A DNA stretch of 27,667 nt from Candidatus Uhrbacteria bacterium RIFCSPHIGHO2_02_FULL_57_19 (GTDB taxonomy: Bacteria; Patescibacteriota; Patescibacteriia; 2-12-FULL-57-11): NCBI GenBank assembly GCA_001791115.1, contig MGDZ01000005.1, positions 1 to 27,667 on the forward strand, in the 5' to 3' direction. Positions 8,326 through 14,354 of this stretch are shown here, one piece after another. The stretch's first letter is position 1. Every line of letters begins with the position of its first letter. A program made the position numbers and the translations under genes. The notes beneath the pieces were generated by a model. It searched no databases. It worked only from the letters and a program-made list of their open reading frames with translations, and was not told the origin of the DNA.

Positions 8326-9705
8326 CTAATACGCTCCCTTCTTCCGGAACACCGCTGCGGGCGTGCGCATCAAGATGGAAAGGTCGAGCTTGGAGGACCA
8401 GCGCTCGATGTACGAGACGTCGAGCGCGACTTCCTCATCAAAGGAAAGATCGGCGCGGCCGGAAATCTGGGCCAGGCCGGTGACTCCCGGCTTCACGATC
8501 AGCACCCTGCGCTGATGCGGCTCGTACTTCTCGACCTCCTCCGGCAGGTGCGGACGCGGACCGACCAGCGACATGTTGCCGATAATCACGTTGATGAACT
8601 GCGGCAGTTCGTCCAGCGACCAGCGGCGGATGAAGCGGCCGACGCGGGTGACTCGCGGGTCCTCCTTAATCTTGGGCACCGGACCGGGCCGCTCGGAAAA
8701 TTTCTTAACTTCCTCCCATTCCTCATGCGCTCCCCGTTTCATCGAGCGGAATTTGAAAAAGGTGAAGGGCAGTCCGTACTGGCCGATTCGTCGGTGGACG
8801 AAAAAAAACGGACCGGGCGAATCAAAAACAATGGCCAGAGCTACGACCAGCATCACCGGAAGCGACAGCGCCAACAGGATCGTTCCGAAAACCAGGTCAA
8901 AAATCCTTTTATACACCCGGCCCCAGCCCTCAAGCGGGGTCTTTTTGATTTCCACCAGGGGGACGCCGGCGATGGCGGTGACGTCCAAGGCCGCGCGGCG
9001 GGCGGCATAAAGATCCGCGGAGTATCGGACGGTAAGATGCAGTTCGTCGGAAATTTCCAGAATCCGTCGGAGTTCGTCATCCGATGGCCGAGGGTTGACG
9101 AGAATAATCTCGTCCAACTGAGTCTCCGCAGCCAGCTTCCGCAGATCGGCGGCGGCCTCCGAGGTGAGCGAGTCGTGGCGCTTGACCAGCCGGTAGCCGG
9201 CCTCGGGATGTTGGCTGATCTCGCCGCCGACGGCCTCGGCGGCCCTTCCGGAGCCGACCAGCACCACGCCTCGCGAACCAACGCCTCGCCAGAAAAGGTC
9301 GCGCTGAATCAAGCGGATGGTCAGCCGGGCGGCGCCGACCAAAAGAACCGACAGCGCCCAGACGGCCAAAACGATAAAACGCGAAGCGAAAAATTCGCGG
9401 CTGAAAAACAAGACGGCAATCACCGCCATGGTTCCGGTGGAACAAGCAGCCACTGTCTTGGCCAATTCATCCACGATCCGCAACCGGGGAAGATACAGTC
9501 CGGAGAAGGCAAAGATGGCAATCCAAACGATCCCCAGGGCCAAAGCCAAGGTAATGTATTCATCAAAAGAAATGATCTGAGTCGCCGGCCGAAAATCGGC
9601 GAAGGTGGTGAAACGCAAAAAATAGGCCGTCGTCGCGGCCCCAATCAATGCCAGATAATCCGCCGGCAGGCGGACAAACAGAAAAAAAAGTTCCAATCTC
9701 CTCAT
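8326..9705 (-). CDS. Polyprenyl-phosphate sugar-1-phosphate transferase
   Basis: A 459-residue integral membrane enzyme of the polyisoprenyl-phosphate hexose-1-phosphate transferase class (WbaP/WcaJ-like). Four membrane helices lie at about 12-31, 48-70, 84-103 and 110-129. A Rossmann-like region with GVVLVGSG spans about 145-250, a re-entrant helix lies at about 271-293, and the Bac_transf catalytic domain contains KFRSM (318-322), SLDELPQ (363-369) and VGPRP (381-385). It would load the first sugar phosphate on the lipid carrier and so begin the surface glycan built by the three downstream glycosyltransferases. The frame stays open upstream to 10026, but that part overlaps the RNase P RNA gene. 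The ATG at 9705 (MRRLELFFLFVRLP) is therefore the likely start, 7 nt after the mature rnpB 3' region. Its transcription may depend on read-through from rnpB. Confidence 0.92.
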   Translation of the reverse strand: MRRLELFFLFVRLPADYLALIGAATTAYFLRFTTFADFRPATQIISFDEYITLALALGIVWIAIFAFSGLYLPRLRIVDELAKTVAACSTGTMAVIAVLFFSREFFASRFIVLAVWALSVLLVGAARLTIRLIQRDLFWRGVGSRGVVLVGSGRAAEAVGGEISQHPEAGYRLVKRHDSLTSEAAADLRKLAAETQLDEIILVNPRPSDDELRRILEISDELHLTVRYSADLYAARRAALDVTAIAGVPLVEIKKTPLEGWGRVYKRIFDLVFGTILLALSLPVMLVVALAIVFDSPGPFFFVHRRIGQYGLPFTFFKFRSMKRGAHEEWEEVKKFSERPGPVPKIKEDPRVTRVGRFIRRWSLDELPQFINVIIGNMSLVGPRPHLPEEVEKYEPHQRRVLIVKPGVTGLAQISGRADLSFDEEVALDVSYIERWSSKLDLSILMRTPAAVFRKKGAY

Positions 9706-9862
9706 ACCTTCAAGAATCCCCAAGCGAGCCTGTAAGCCGAATTCTGTACCCCGCCGAAGGCGGGGTGATGGCCATCTCTCTGGGACCCCGATTGCTCGGG
9801 GCCTCGTGCCTCCGAAAATGGAGTTGCACCGGGTAGGTGTTTTCCACGGCGCCTCTCTCGAG

Positions 9863-9885
9863 GCTGCTCGATAGTATCGAGCAGC
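9863..9885. repeat. Perfect hairpin inside rnpB
   Basis: GCTGCTCGATA and TATCGAGCAGC (9863-9873 and 9875-9885) are perfect inverted copies around a single base. In the RNA this forms an extended peripheral helix with a small loop, in the 3' half of the RNase P RNA. Confidence 0.6.
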
Positions 9886-10055
9886 ATCCCAACCACCAGC
9901 ACTTATTCCGGAGACCGGAACAGTATGCGGACCATCGGGATGCGGTCCCGCGTGGGCTCTTACTTTACCCCGCCGATTCCTCGGCAGAGCTATCCCCATC
10001 TCACCGTGAGGTGAGGCGGGGCCCACGATTTCACCCTTACTCGACCTGGTAGTAG

Positions 10056-10075
10056 TCCTTCGACTACGCTCAGGA
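10056..10075. repeat. Family-A repeat inserted in rnpB beside P12
   Basis: The sequence TCCTTCGACTACGCTCAGGA lies between the P12 hairpin (GCCCGAGCGCAAGCGAGGGC on the minus strand) and the conserved GTAAGGGTGAAA. E. coli has only GATCAG at this place. The core is shared with the repeats at 5290-5317 and 23319-23339. Confidence 0.7.
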
Positions 10076-10136
10076 TCTCGCCCTCGCTTGCGCTCGGGCT
10101 CGAGCGGTTTGTTTTCTGTTGCACTTTCCGTGGCCT

Positions 10137-10184
10137 CGAATCGCGGACGAACGCTGATCGACTACGCGGATTGACGCTGAACGC
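10137..10184. repeat. Repeat-like insertion in rnpB (family D)
   Basis: This segment contains several spaced copies of atcCGCG/CAGCGT-type words and lies between the GTACGCCTGG and CCACGGAAAGTGCAACAG parts of the RNase P RNA, where E. coli has only about 15 nt. Its vocabulary (GCGGATT, AATCCGCG, CTGATT) matches the inverted repeat at 10430-10489. It is probably a mobile palindromic repeat tolerated in a peripheral RNA region. Confidence 0.5.
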
Positions 10185-10351
10185 GTCCCTCTGCGACATG
10201 TCATCCAGGCGTACCCCACGTCTCTTGGGCCCGTCGCCGTTAGCGACTACCTCTTCCGAAAGCTTGCGCTTTCGATGGTGTTCGGACTTTCCTCTCCGAC
10301 GTACGTCGGAGCGGCCATCCGGCTCCCTCGGGGATTGCTGAGGGCTGCGGA

Positions 10352-10380
10352 AAAATACCAGAATTTAGCTCATTTGTCAA
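10352..10380 (-). promoter_or_regulatory. rnpB promoter
   Basis: On the minus strand a perfect -35 TTGACA (10375-10380) is followed after exactly 17 nt by TATTTT (10352-10357), preceded by TG one base upstream as in an extended -10. The predicted start is near 10345, at the base of helix P1. Confidence 0.8.
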
Positions 10381-10423
10381 TGTTCGTGCCTTCATCCTAT
10401 CAAAGAATCAAAAAGCCGCCCAC

Positions 10424-10489
10424 CAAAAAAGCGCGGATTCCGCTGATTTGAGCTGATCCCGCGGATTCCGAATCCGCGTAATCCGCGCT
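10424..10489 (-). terminator. Terminator built from AATCCGCG inverted repeats
   Basis: AGCGCGGATT (10430-10439) pairs with AATCCGCGCT (10480-10489), and an inner pair CGCGGATT/AATCCGCG lies at 10461-10479. On the minus strand the hairpin is followed by TTTTTT (10424-10429), directly after the stop of the small membrane-protein gene. The rest of 10381-10423 shows no feature. The sequence belongs to the same repeat vocabulary as the rnpB insertion at 10137-10184. Confidence 0.65.
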
Positions 10490-10490
10490 C

Positions 10491-10850
10491 TTAATACTTC
10501 TTCCACCCCCACAGATGCCCGATCAACCCTAGGGAGACAGCGGTAAGGATAATCGTCGACTCGTGGATCCAGACGCCGTAGGCTAGAAGCACCCAGCCCG
10601 AGATATGAAACCCCAGGTTCACCGGATGCTCATGGACGAGCATGAGCTGTCCGAGCGGCGTTTTAGTGAGTTCCTTCTCCATCCCCCAGACGGCCAGCGA
10701 CCCGACTATCGGCAAACCCAATCCGAAGATGGCCGCCCAGTACCAGTTGTTCTGCCAGAGAAAATAAAGCGCCCAGATAATCCCCAACGCGTGGAGAACT
10801 ACATTTACCGGATGGGCGTGCCCAACCAGGACTCTCTGAAATTTTGTCAT
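10491..10850 (-). CDS. Four-helix HxHPVN membrane protein (DUF962/Mpo1-like?)
   Basis: A 119-residue protein with four predicted membrane helices and an internal duplication. HAHPVNVVLHALG (about 11-23) is echoed by HEHPVNLGFHISG (about 73-85), 62 residues later, each followed by a hydrophobic helix pair. The repeated His and Asn residues at helix starts suggest a metal-binding site and recall the DUF962/Mpo1-like family, which I propose only weakly. The ATG at 10850 is preceded by AAGGAGG, with only 2 nt between. The in-frame GTG at 10880 overlaps the -10 box and cannot be the start. The gene has its own promoter at the tail of trpS and a hairpin terminator after the stop. Function unknown. 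Confidence 0.85.
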   Translation of the reverse strand: MTKFQRVLVGHAHPVNVVLHALGIIWALYFLWQNNWYWAAIFGLGLPIVGSLAVWGMEKELTKTPLGQLMLVHEHPVNLGFHISGWVLLAYGVWIHESTIILTAVSLGLIGHLWGWKKY

Positions 10851-10878
10851 ATCCTCCTTTTTATTTAATGACACCTTC

Positions 10879-10907
10879 ACTATAGCACACGATTGCGCTT
10901 TCGTCAG
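10879..10907 (-). promoter_or_regulatory. Promoter of the HxHPVN gene
   Basis: On the minus strand CTGACG (10902-10907), a 17-nt spacer and TATAGT (10879-10884) with an upstream TG form a good sigma-70-type promoter. It overlaps the last codons of trpS. Its position rules out the longer GTG-start version of the downstream ORF. Confidence 0.65.
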
Positions 10908-11917
10908 CGAAGACCCGTCTTTTTTCGAACTTCGGTCATTGTCGCCCTGGTCATTGTTCGTACTCTGGATCCTCCGCGTTTGAGAACTGATCGAACCTTA
11001 GCCGGATTCTTAAGCAAAGATGCGCGCTTCTTCCGGAAATCAACAAAGTGTTCCGCGATCCGCGCGGCAATTAGGTCCTTGAGGTCTACATACCGGATCG
11101 AGCCGTCGCGGTAGGCAGCCTCGACGCGACGCGCGTCCTCGGATGTCCCGAACTCGCGCAGAAGTGTCATCAAGTTAGTTACTCCAGGGCTCATCCTCCC
11201 GTTCGCGAACGGGGGGATCATCCCCTCTTCCTTCGGACCGACGTCAGTGACCGCGGAACGCATCTTTTTCTTGATCTCCTCCGGCGAGTCGCAGATCGAG
11301 ATGAACGACCCGGGAACCGACTTTGACATTTTCTTCGACGGATCGGCGAGCGACATCACCCGCGGGGTTTCGGTAAGCAGCGCTTTGGGCTCGGGAAAGG
11401 TTTCGCCATATTTGCGATTGAAAAACCGCGCGACGTCCCGCGAGAGCTCCACATGCTGAACCTGATCAGCTCCGACCGGGACCGTGGTCGCCTTGGGGAG
11501 CAAGATGTCCGCGGCCTGGAGCACCGGATAGTCGAAGAGTCCCACGTTGATGTTTGAGCGCTGCCGTTCGGCCTTGTCCTTGAACTGCGTCATCCGTTCG
11601 AGAAATGATATCGGAGTCAGCGTGTTAAAAATCCAGGCGAGTTCAGTCACCTCGGGAACGTCGGACTGCACATAGAGCGTGACCTTTTTCGGATCAAGCC
11701 CGGCCGCCAGGAGCTCGGCGGCCAGCATCAGCACCTGCTCCTGCTTCTTTTTCGGATCGTAATCCTCGGAAAGCGAATGGTAGTCGGCGACGAACACCAA
11801 GCACCGGCCGCGAAACGCGTTCTGGAGGTTCACGAGATTCCGCACCGTGCCGACGTAATTCCCGATATGCATCGGCCCTGTCGGTTGGACGCCGGTGACG
11901 AGGATGTCCTTCTTCAT
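10904..11917 (-). CDS. trpS: Tryptophan--tRNA ligase
   Basis: A 337-residue class I aminoacyl-tRNA synthetase, near the usual length of about 330 for the bacterial enzyme. It attaches Trp to tRNA-Trp in the cytoplasm. The HIGH-type motif is PTGPMHIGN (12-20), and the KMSKS loop is present intact at 196-200. GADQVQHVELSRDVARFFN (149-167) is the family-typical adenylate/dimer region. I chose ATG 11917 (MKKDILVTGVQPTG) because the extra 16 upstream residues do not fit the family; GGGAAG lies just upstream. It is read in the same direction as RNase J, but a terminator-like hairpin at 11957-11989 separates them. Confidence 0.96.
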   Translation of the reverse strand: MKKDILVTGVQPTGPMHIGNYVGTVRNLVNLQNAFRGRCLVFVADYHSLSEDYDPKKKQEQVLMLAAELLAAGLDPKKVTLYVQSDVPEVTELAWIFNTLTPISFLERMTQFKDKAERQRSNINVGLFDYPVLQAADILLPKATTVPVGADQVQHVELSRDVARFFNRKYGETFPEPKALLTETPRVMSLADPSKKMSKSVPGSFISICDSPEEIKKKMRSAVTDVGPKEEGMIPPFANGRMSPGVTNLMTLLREFGTSEDARRVEAAYRDGSIRYVDLKDLIAARIAEHFVDFRKKRASLLKNPAKVRSVLKRGGSRVRTMTRATMTEVRKKTGLR

Positions 11918-11947
11918 ACTTCCCAAGTATAGGGCGTGGTCCCCAAA

Positions 11948-11989
11948 AACAAAAGCCGTCCCCACACCAATTGCATTGGTGTGGGGACG
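11948..11989 (-). terminator. Terminator between RNase J and trpS (family-C hairpin)
   Basis: The arms CGTCCCCACACCAAT (11957-11971) and ATTGGTGTGGGGACG (11975-11989) form a perfect 15-bp stem with a 3-nt core. Read on the minus strand it is followed by GCTTTTGTTTTT, so it works as a rho-independent terminator for RNase J. The stem sequence is shared with several other loci in the window (12032-12062, 14174-14282, 18921-19016). Confidence 0.75.
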
Positions 11990-12002
11990 AGCTCTTTTCT
12001 AA

Positions 12003-12032
12003 CTACACCTCGATGATCACCGGAAGCACCAC
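12003..12032 (-). pseudogene. Relic of a second RNase J 3' end
   Basis: On the minus strand this reads VVLPVIIEV and a TAG stop, the same as the final residues MVLPVIIEV of the intact RNase J ending at 12107. Apart from the first residue and one Leu codon, the differences between the two copies are third-position and synonymous. It therefore comes from a diverged, once functional RNase J gene rather than a recent duplication. About 75 nt and a hairpin separate it from the functional stop. Confidence 0.6.
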
Positions 12033-12062
12033 CCCGCACCAAAGCTTCGCGTTGGTGCGGGG
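12032..12062. repeat. Family-C hairpin downstream of RNase J
   Basis: CCCCGCACCAA (12032-12042) and TTGGTGCGGGG (12052-12062) are perfect inverted arms around a 9-nt loop. It is a sequence variant of the CCCCnACACCAAT hairpins. It sits directly against the RNase J relic. Confidence 0.65.
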
Positions 12063-12106
12063 CAGGACTCAGCAACCGATGGAAGATGAACTGGAGAATC
12101 TCTACC

Positions 12107-13918
12107 CTACACTTCGATTATCACAGGCAAAACCATCGGACGGCGCTGGGTTTTCTGGAAAAGAAAGGCGCCGACATCGTCGCGGATCTTGCGTTTGATG
12201 AATTCTGGATCGGCCGCGGACTTGGGGTCACGGTCTATAAGCATTTTTTTCACCCGCGCTCGCATGTCATCGATCAGCTTCTTTTGATCTTTCATGTAGA
12301 TGAACCCGCGAGAAACAATGTCCGGGCTTCCCGTGAGCGCGCCGGTTTTGGCCGCCACCGTGGCAATGATCACGATCATCCCGTCGGCGGCCAGCGCCTG
12401 CCGGTCGCGGAGGACCACTTCGGAAACGTCGCCCACGCCCAGCCCGTCGATGAAGACATAGTCCGAGGGTACTTTGACGTCAGTAAGCCGCCCCTCGCCA
12501 CGAGCGAATTCCATCACCTGTCCATTGTCGGCGACGAAAACGCGTTCCTTCGTCCATCCCAGTTGGTAGGCCACCTTGGCGTTCTCCCGAAGCATGAAGT
12601 GGTTGCCTTCGATCGGGATGTAGTACTTGGGCTTGAAGAGGAGCAACATCAATTTCACGTCCTCGGCCTTGGCGTGGCCGCCGGCGTGCACGTCCATCAT
12701 CTGGGAGTGGATGACCTCCGCCCCTTTGCGGTAGAGGGTGTCTTTGAGCCGTTGGATGGTGCGTTCGTTTCCGGGGATGATGGAGCTGGAGAAAATCACC
12801 GTGTCCCCGGCAACTAGTTTTACGAAACGGTGCTCCTCGTTGGCGATGCGCATAAGCGCCGCCCGTTCCTCTCCCTGAGCGCCGGTGCACATGACCACCA
12901 CTTTATCTTTGGGATAGTCATCCACCTGCGAGATGTCGATGAGAGTTCCGGGTTTGATCTTGATGTAGCCGAGATGCTTGGCGATCTCCACGTTGGTTTT
13001 CATCGAGTAGCCGTCGAGCGCCACCTTTTTTCCGAGGTCTCCGCAGATGTCGAAGACCTGCCGGACCCGGGAGAGCAGCGAGGCGAAGGTGCCGATGATC
13101 ATCCGGCCCTGCGCCCGTTCGATGATGGTTCGGAGCGTGGCCCCGATCTCCCGCTCGGAGATCTGATGGCCGGGCTGGAAGGCATTGGTCGAGTCGCCCA
13201 TGAGCGCCAGAACCCCCTGCTCCCCGATCTTGGCCATCTTGGTGAAGTCGGCCGGACTCGTGCCGGTAGGCGTGAGATCGAATTTCCAGTCGCCGGTGTG
13301 CACCACGGTCCCCACCGGAGTGTGGACGATGATCCCGACCGCGTCGGGAATGGAATGGTTGATGTGCACAAACTCCACGCGGAATTGACCGAGGACAAGA
13401 GTGTCGTCCACGGTCACTTCCTTGATGTTCAGTTTGGCCGTTTCGAAGTCCTCCTGACGCTTGCGGATGATGCCGGCGGTGACCGGGAGCGCGAAGATCG
13501 GCGGGTTGCCGATCCTGGGCGCGATGAAGGGGATGCCGCCGATGTGGTCGTAGTGCCCATGGGTGATGATCATTCCCCGAACATTGCGCTCCTTGCCGCG
13601 GAGGTAGGAGACGTTGGGGATGATGTAGTCGATCCCCGGCATGTCCTCCTCGGGAAACTGCAAGCCGGCGTCGATCATAATAATGTCGTTGCCGTACTCG
13701 ATGAGCGTGCAGTTCCGGCCGACCTCTTCGAGGCCGCCTAAGACCATGATGCGCAGTTTGTTGCCGCCGCGTTCGCCCTCGAGACGAGCTGGAGCGGGAC
13801 GCGGCGCTTGTCGTTCGCCTCTGCCACGGCCGCGGTGAAAACGCCGGCGACGGGCGTGTCCGGCCGATACGCCGGCAGGCGCGGCCGCGATGGCGGCTGT
13901 TGCTGATTGCGGTTCCAT
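12107..13918 (-). CDS. rnj: Ribonuclease J
   Basis: A 603-residue metallo-beta-lactamase/beta-CASP ribonuclease that processes and degrades mRNA and rRNA with endo- and 5'-3' exonuclease activity. The zinc site motif HGHYDHIGG is at 120-128, and further family motifs follow: GDWKFD, GDSTNA, CTGAQGEERAALMRIANEEH and VHAGGHA. The catalytic body starts at about residue 54 (KLRIMVLGGLEEVGRN). The first ~50 residues form an Ala-rich then Arg/Gly-rich tail (HARRRRFHRGRGRGER) that may bind RNA and is typical of CPR versions. The ATG at 13918 is the only good in-frame start before the tail. A second copy of its last codons lies downstream (12003-12032), and a terminator follows at 11957-11989. Confidence 0.95.
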   Translation of the reverse strand: MEPQSATAAIAAAPAGVSAGHARRRRFHRGRGRGERQAPRPAPARLEGERGGNKLRIMVLGGLEEVGRNCTLIEYGNDIIMIDAGLQFPEEDMPGIDYIIPNVSYLRGKERNVRGMIITHGHYDHIGGIPFIAPRIGNPPIFALPVTAGIIRKRQEDFETAKLNIKEVTVDDTLVLGQFRVEFVHINHSIPDAVGIIVHTPVGTVVHTGDWKFDLTPTGTSPADFTKMAKIGEQGVLALMGDSTNAFQPGHQISEREIGATLRTIIERAQGRMIIGTFASLLSRVRQVFDICGDLGKKVALDGYSMKTNVEIAKHLGYIKIKPGTLIDISQVDDYPKDKVVVMCTGAQGEERAALMRIANEEHRFVKLVAGDTVIFSSSIIPGNERTIQRLKDTLYRKGAEVIHSQMMDVHAGGHAKAEDVKLMLLLFKPKYYIPIEGNHFMLRENAKVAYQLGWTKERVFVADNGQVMEFARGEGRLTDVKVPSDYVFIDGLGVGDVSEVVLRDRQALAADGMIVIIATVAAKTGALTGSPDIVSRGFIYMKDQKKLIDDMRARVKKMLIDRDPKSAADPEFIKRKIRDDVGAFLFQKTQRRPMVLPVIIEV

Positions 13919-14057
13919 AACGTGAATGATGGATTAATAATAACGAAGCCGCGGCCTCACGATGACTTAGACAAAGCCCTCGTTTGCCAATGGCTGTTCA
14001 GTGGACTGGCGGCGAGAGTTCGCCAACAATCCACCGAGCAGTGCGCCCCCAAACCAA
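13919..14057. other. RNase J upstream region
   Basis: No coding region is evident. On the minus strand, GGTGGA (14031-14036 on plus) can pair with TCCACT farther on, enclosing a GGCGAACTCTCGCC-type hairpin, which may be part of the RNase J leader. A degenerate ATTGGTTTGGGGG, a variant of the family-C arm, follows the third tRNA-Leu 3' fragment (14045-14057). Confidence 0.35.
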
Positions 14058-14121
14058 TGCCGCGGGAGGGACTCGAACCCTCATGGCCTTGCGACCGCCC
14101 CCTCCCTTGCCCCGACACCAA
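14058..14121 (-). pseudogene. tRNA-Leu 3'-half fragment (copy a) plus spacer
   Basis: This is a 64-nt unit, repeated in phase at 14122 and 14186. It carries the variable arm, the T arm (here TTCGAGT in the T loop instead of TTCAAAT) and the 3' acceptor strand CCGCGGCA of tRNA-Leu, plus an arm TTGGTGTCGGGGCAAGG. It lacks a 5' half and cannot form a tRNA alone. Its anticodon-stem strand is degraded. Confidence 0.75.
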
Positions 14122-14185
14122 TGCCGCGGGAGGGATTTGAACCCTCATGGCCTTGCGACCGCTAGCTCCCTTGCCCCGACACCAA
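14122..14185 (-). pseudogene. tRNA-Leu 3'-half fragment (copy b) plus spacer
   Basis: The second 64-nt unit is identical to the intact tRNA from GGAGCTAG in the anticodon loop through the CCGCGGCA end. It is preceded on the minus strand by TTGGTGTCGGGGCAAG. Together with the 5' half at 14287-14337 it would make an outer tRNA-Leu interrupted in its anticodon loop by the intact tRNA and its inverted-repeat flanks. Confidence 0.75.
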
Positions 14186-14282
14186 TGCCGCGGGAGGGAT
14201 TTGAACCCTCATGGCCTTGCGACCGCTAGCTCCTGAAGCTAGTGCGTCTGCCAATTCCGCCACCGCGGCATTGGTGTCGGGG
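14174..14282. repeat. 20-bp inverted repeat enclosing tRNA-Leu
   Basis: CCCCGACACCAATGCCGCGG (14174-14193) and its exact complement (14263-14282) continue the acceptor stem outward by 13 bp on each side. The outer 13 bp belong to repeat family C, which also appears at 11957-11989 and 18921-19016. The precursor RNA would carry a 20-bp uninterrupted end helix. Confidence 0.85.
14186..14269 (-). tRNA. tRNA-Leu (anticodon CAG)
   Basis: This is an 84-nt type II tRNA without an encoded CCA. The acceptor is GCCGCGG/CCGCGGC with discriminator A. The D arm contains GGAATTGGCAGAC. The anticodon stem CTAGC/GCTAG encloses TTCAGGA, giving anticodon CAG for CUG codons. A long variable arm (CGGTCGCAAGGCC) and a T arm GAGGG-TTCAAAT-CCCTC follow. 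The acceptor stem is extended by flanking DNA into a 20-bp perfect inverted repeat (14174-14193 with 14263-14282). It is the only complete copy in a cluster of fragments, so it is probably functional after RNase P and 3' processing. Confidence 0.93.
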
Positions 14283-14286
14283 TGAA

Positions 14287-14337
14287 CTAGTGCGCCTGCC
14301 TGCCGGCAGGCAGGTCTGCCAATTCCGCCACCGCGGC
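14287..14337 (-). pseudogene. tRNA-Leu 5'-half fragment with inserted palindrome
   Basis: On the minus strand this runs GCCGCGGTGGCGG-AATTGGCAGA, then a 20-bp palindrome, then CGCACTAGTTCA. It equals the intact tRNA-Leu 5' half except for the clean insertion in the D-arm region and one lost C before the anticodon loop. It ends in the anticodon loop, where the family-C arm and the intact tRNA follow. Confidence 0.75.
14295..14314. repeat. Palindrome CCTGCCTGCCGGCAGGCAGG (family B)
   Basis: A perfect 20-bp palindrome inserted between GGCAGA and CGCACTAG of the tRNA-Leu 5' fragment. Comparison with the intact tRNA shows the junction without loss or duplication of bases. A copy of 18 of the 20 bases is at 18884-18901. 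Confidence 0.8.
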
Positions 14338-14354
14338 GTTTGTCTCGAGGTACA

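Larger units (their letters stand above)
9712..10345 (-). ncRNA. rnpB: RNase P RNA, class A, enlarged
   Basis: The catalytic RNA of RNase P, which cuts 5' leaders from pre-tRNAs. The universally conserved P4 strands are present on the minus strand: GAGGAAAGTCCG (10283-10294) and ACAGAATTCGGCTTACAG (9730-9747). Also conserved are AGTGCAACAGAAAACAAACC and GTAAGGGTGAAA, close to the E. coli sequence, and GTAAGAGCCCACGCGGG. Helix P1 is formed by 10321-10336 with 9715-9730, 14 of 16 positions matching. At about 634 nt it is much longer than the 350-450 nt usual for class A. Part of the excess comes from a repeat-like insertion at 10137-10184, a family-A repeat at 10056-10075 beside P12, and extra hairpins such as 9863-9885. 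The exact ends are estimated. Confidence 0.95.

Noticed and set aside
8515..9735. 406-codon plus-strand frame opposite the sugar transferase
   Set aside because: Low-complexity Gln/Arg/Gly-rich sequence with no domain; the minus strand has all the family motifs.
9706..10026. N-terminal extension of the sugar transferase frame to 10026
   Set aside because: It runs through conserved parts of the RNase P RNA and has no membrane-protein character; the family begins near MRRLELFF at 9705.
10851..10880. GTG start at 10880 for the small membrane protein
   Set aside because: The GTG lies on the -10 box TATAGT of its own promoter, so it would not be transcribed properly; ATG 10850 follows AAGGAGG.
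14058..14337. CRISPR array
   Set aside because: The 64-nt repeats are tRNA-Leu fragments with no unique spacers between them.
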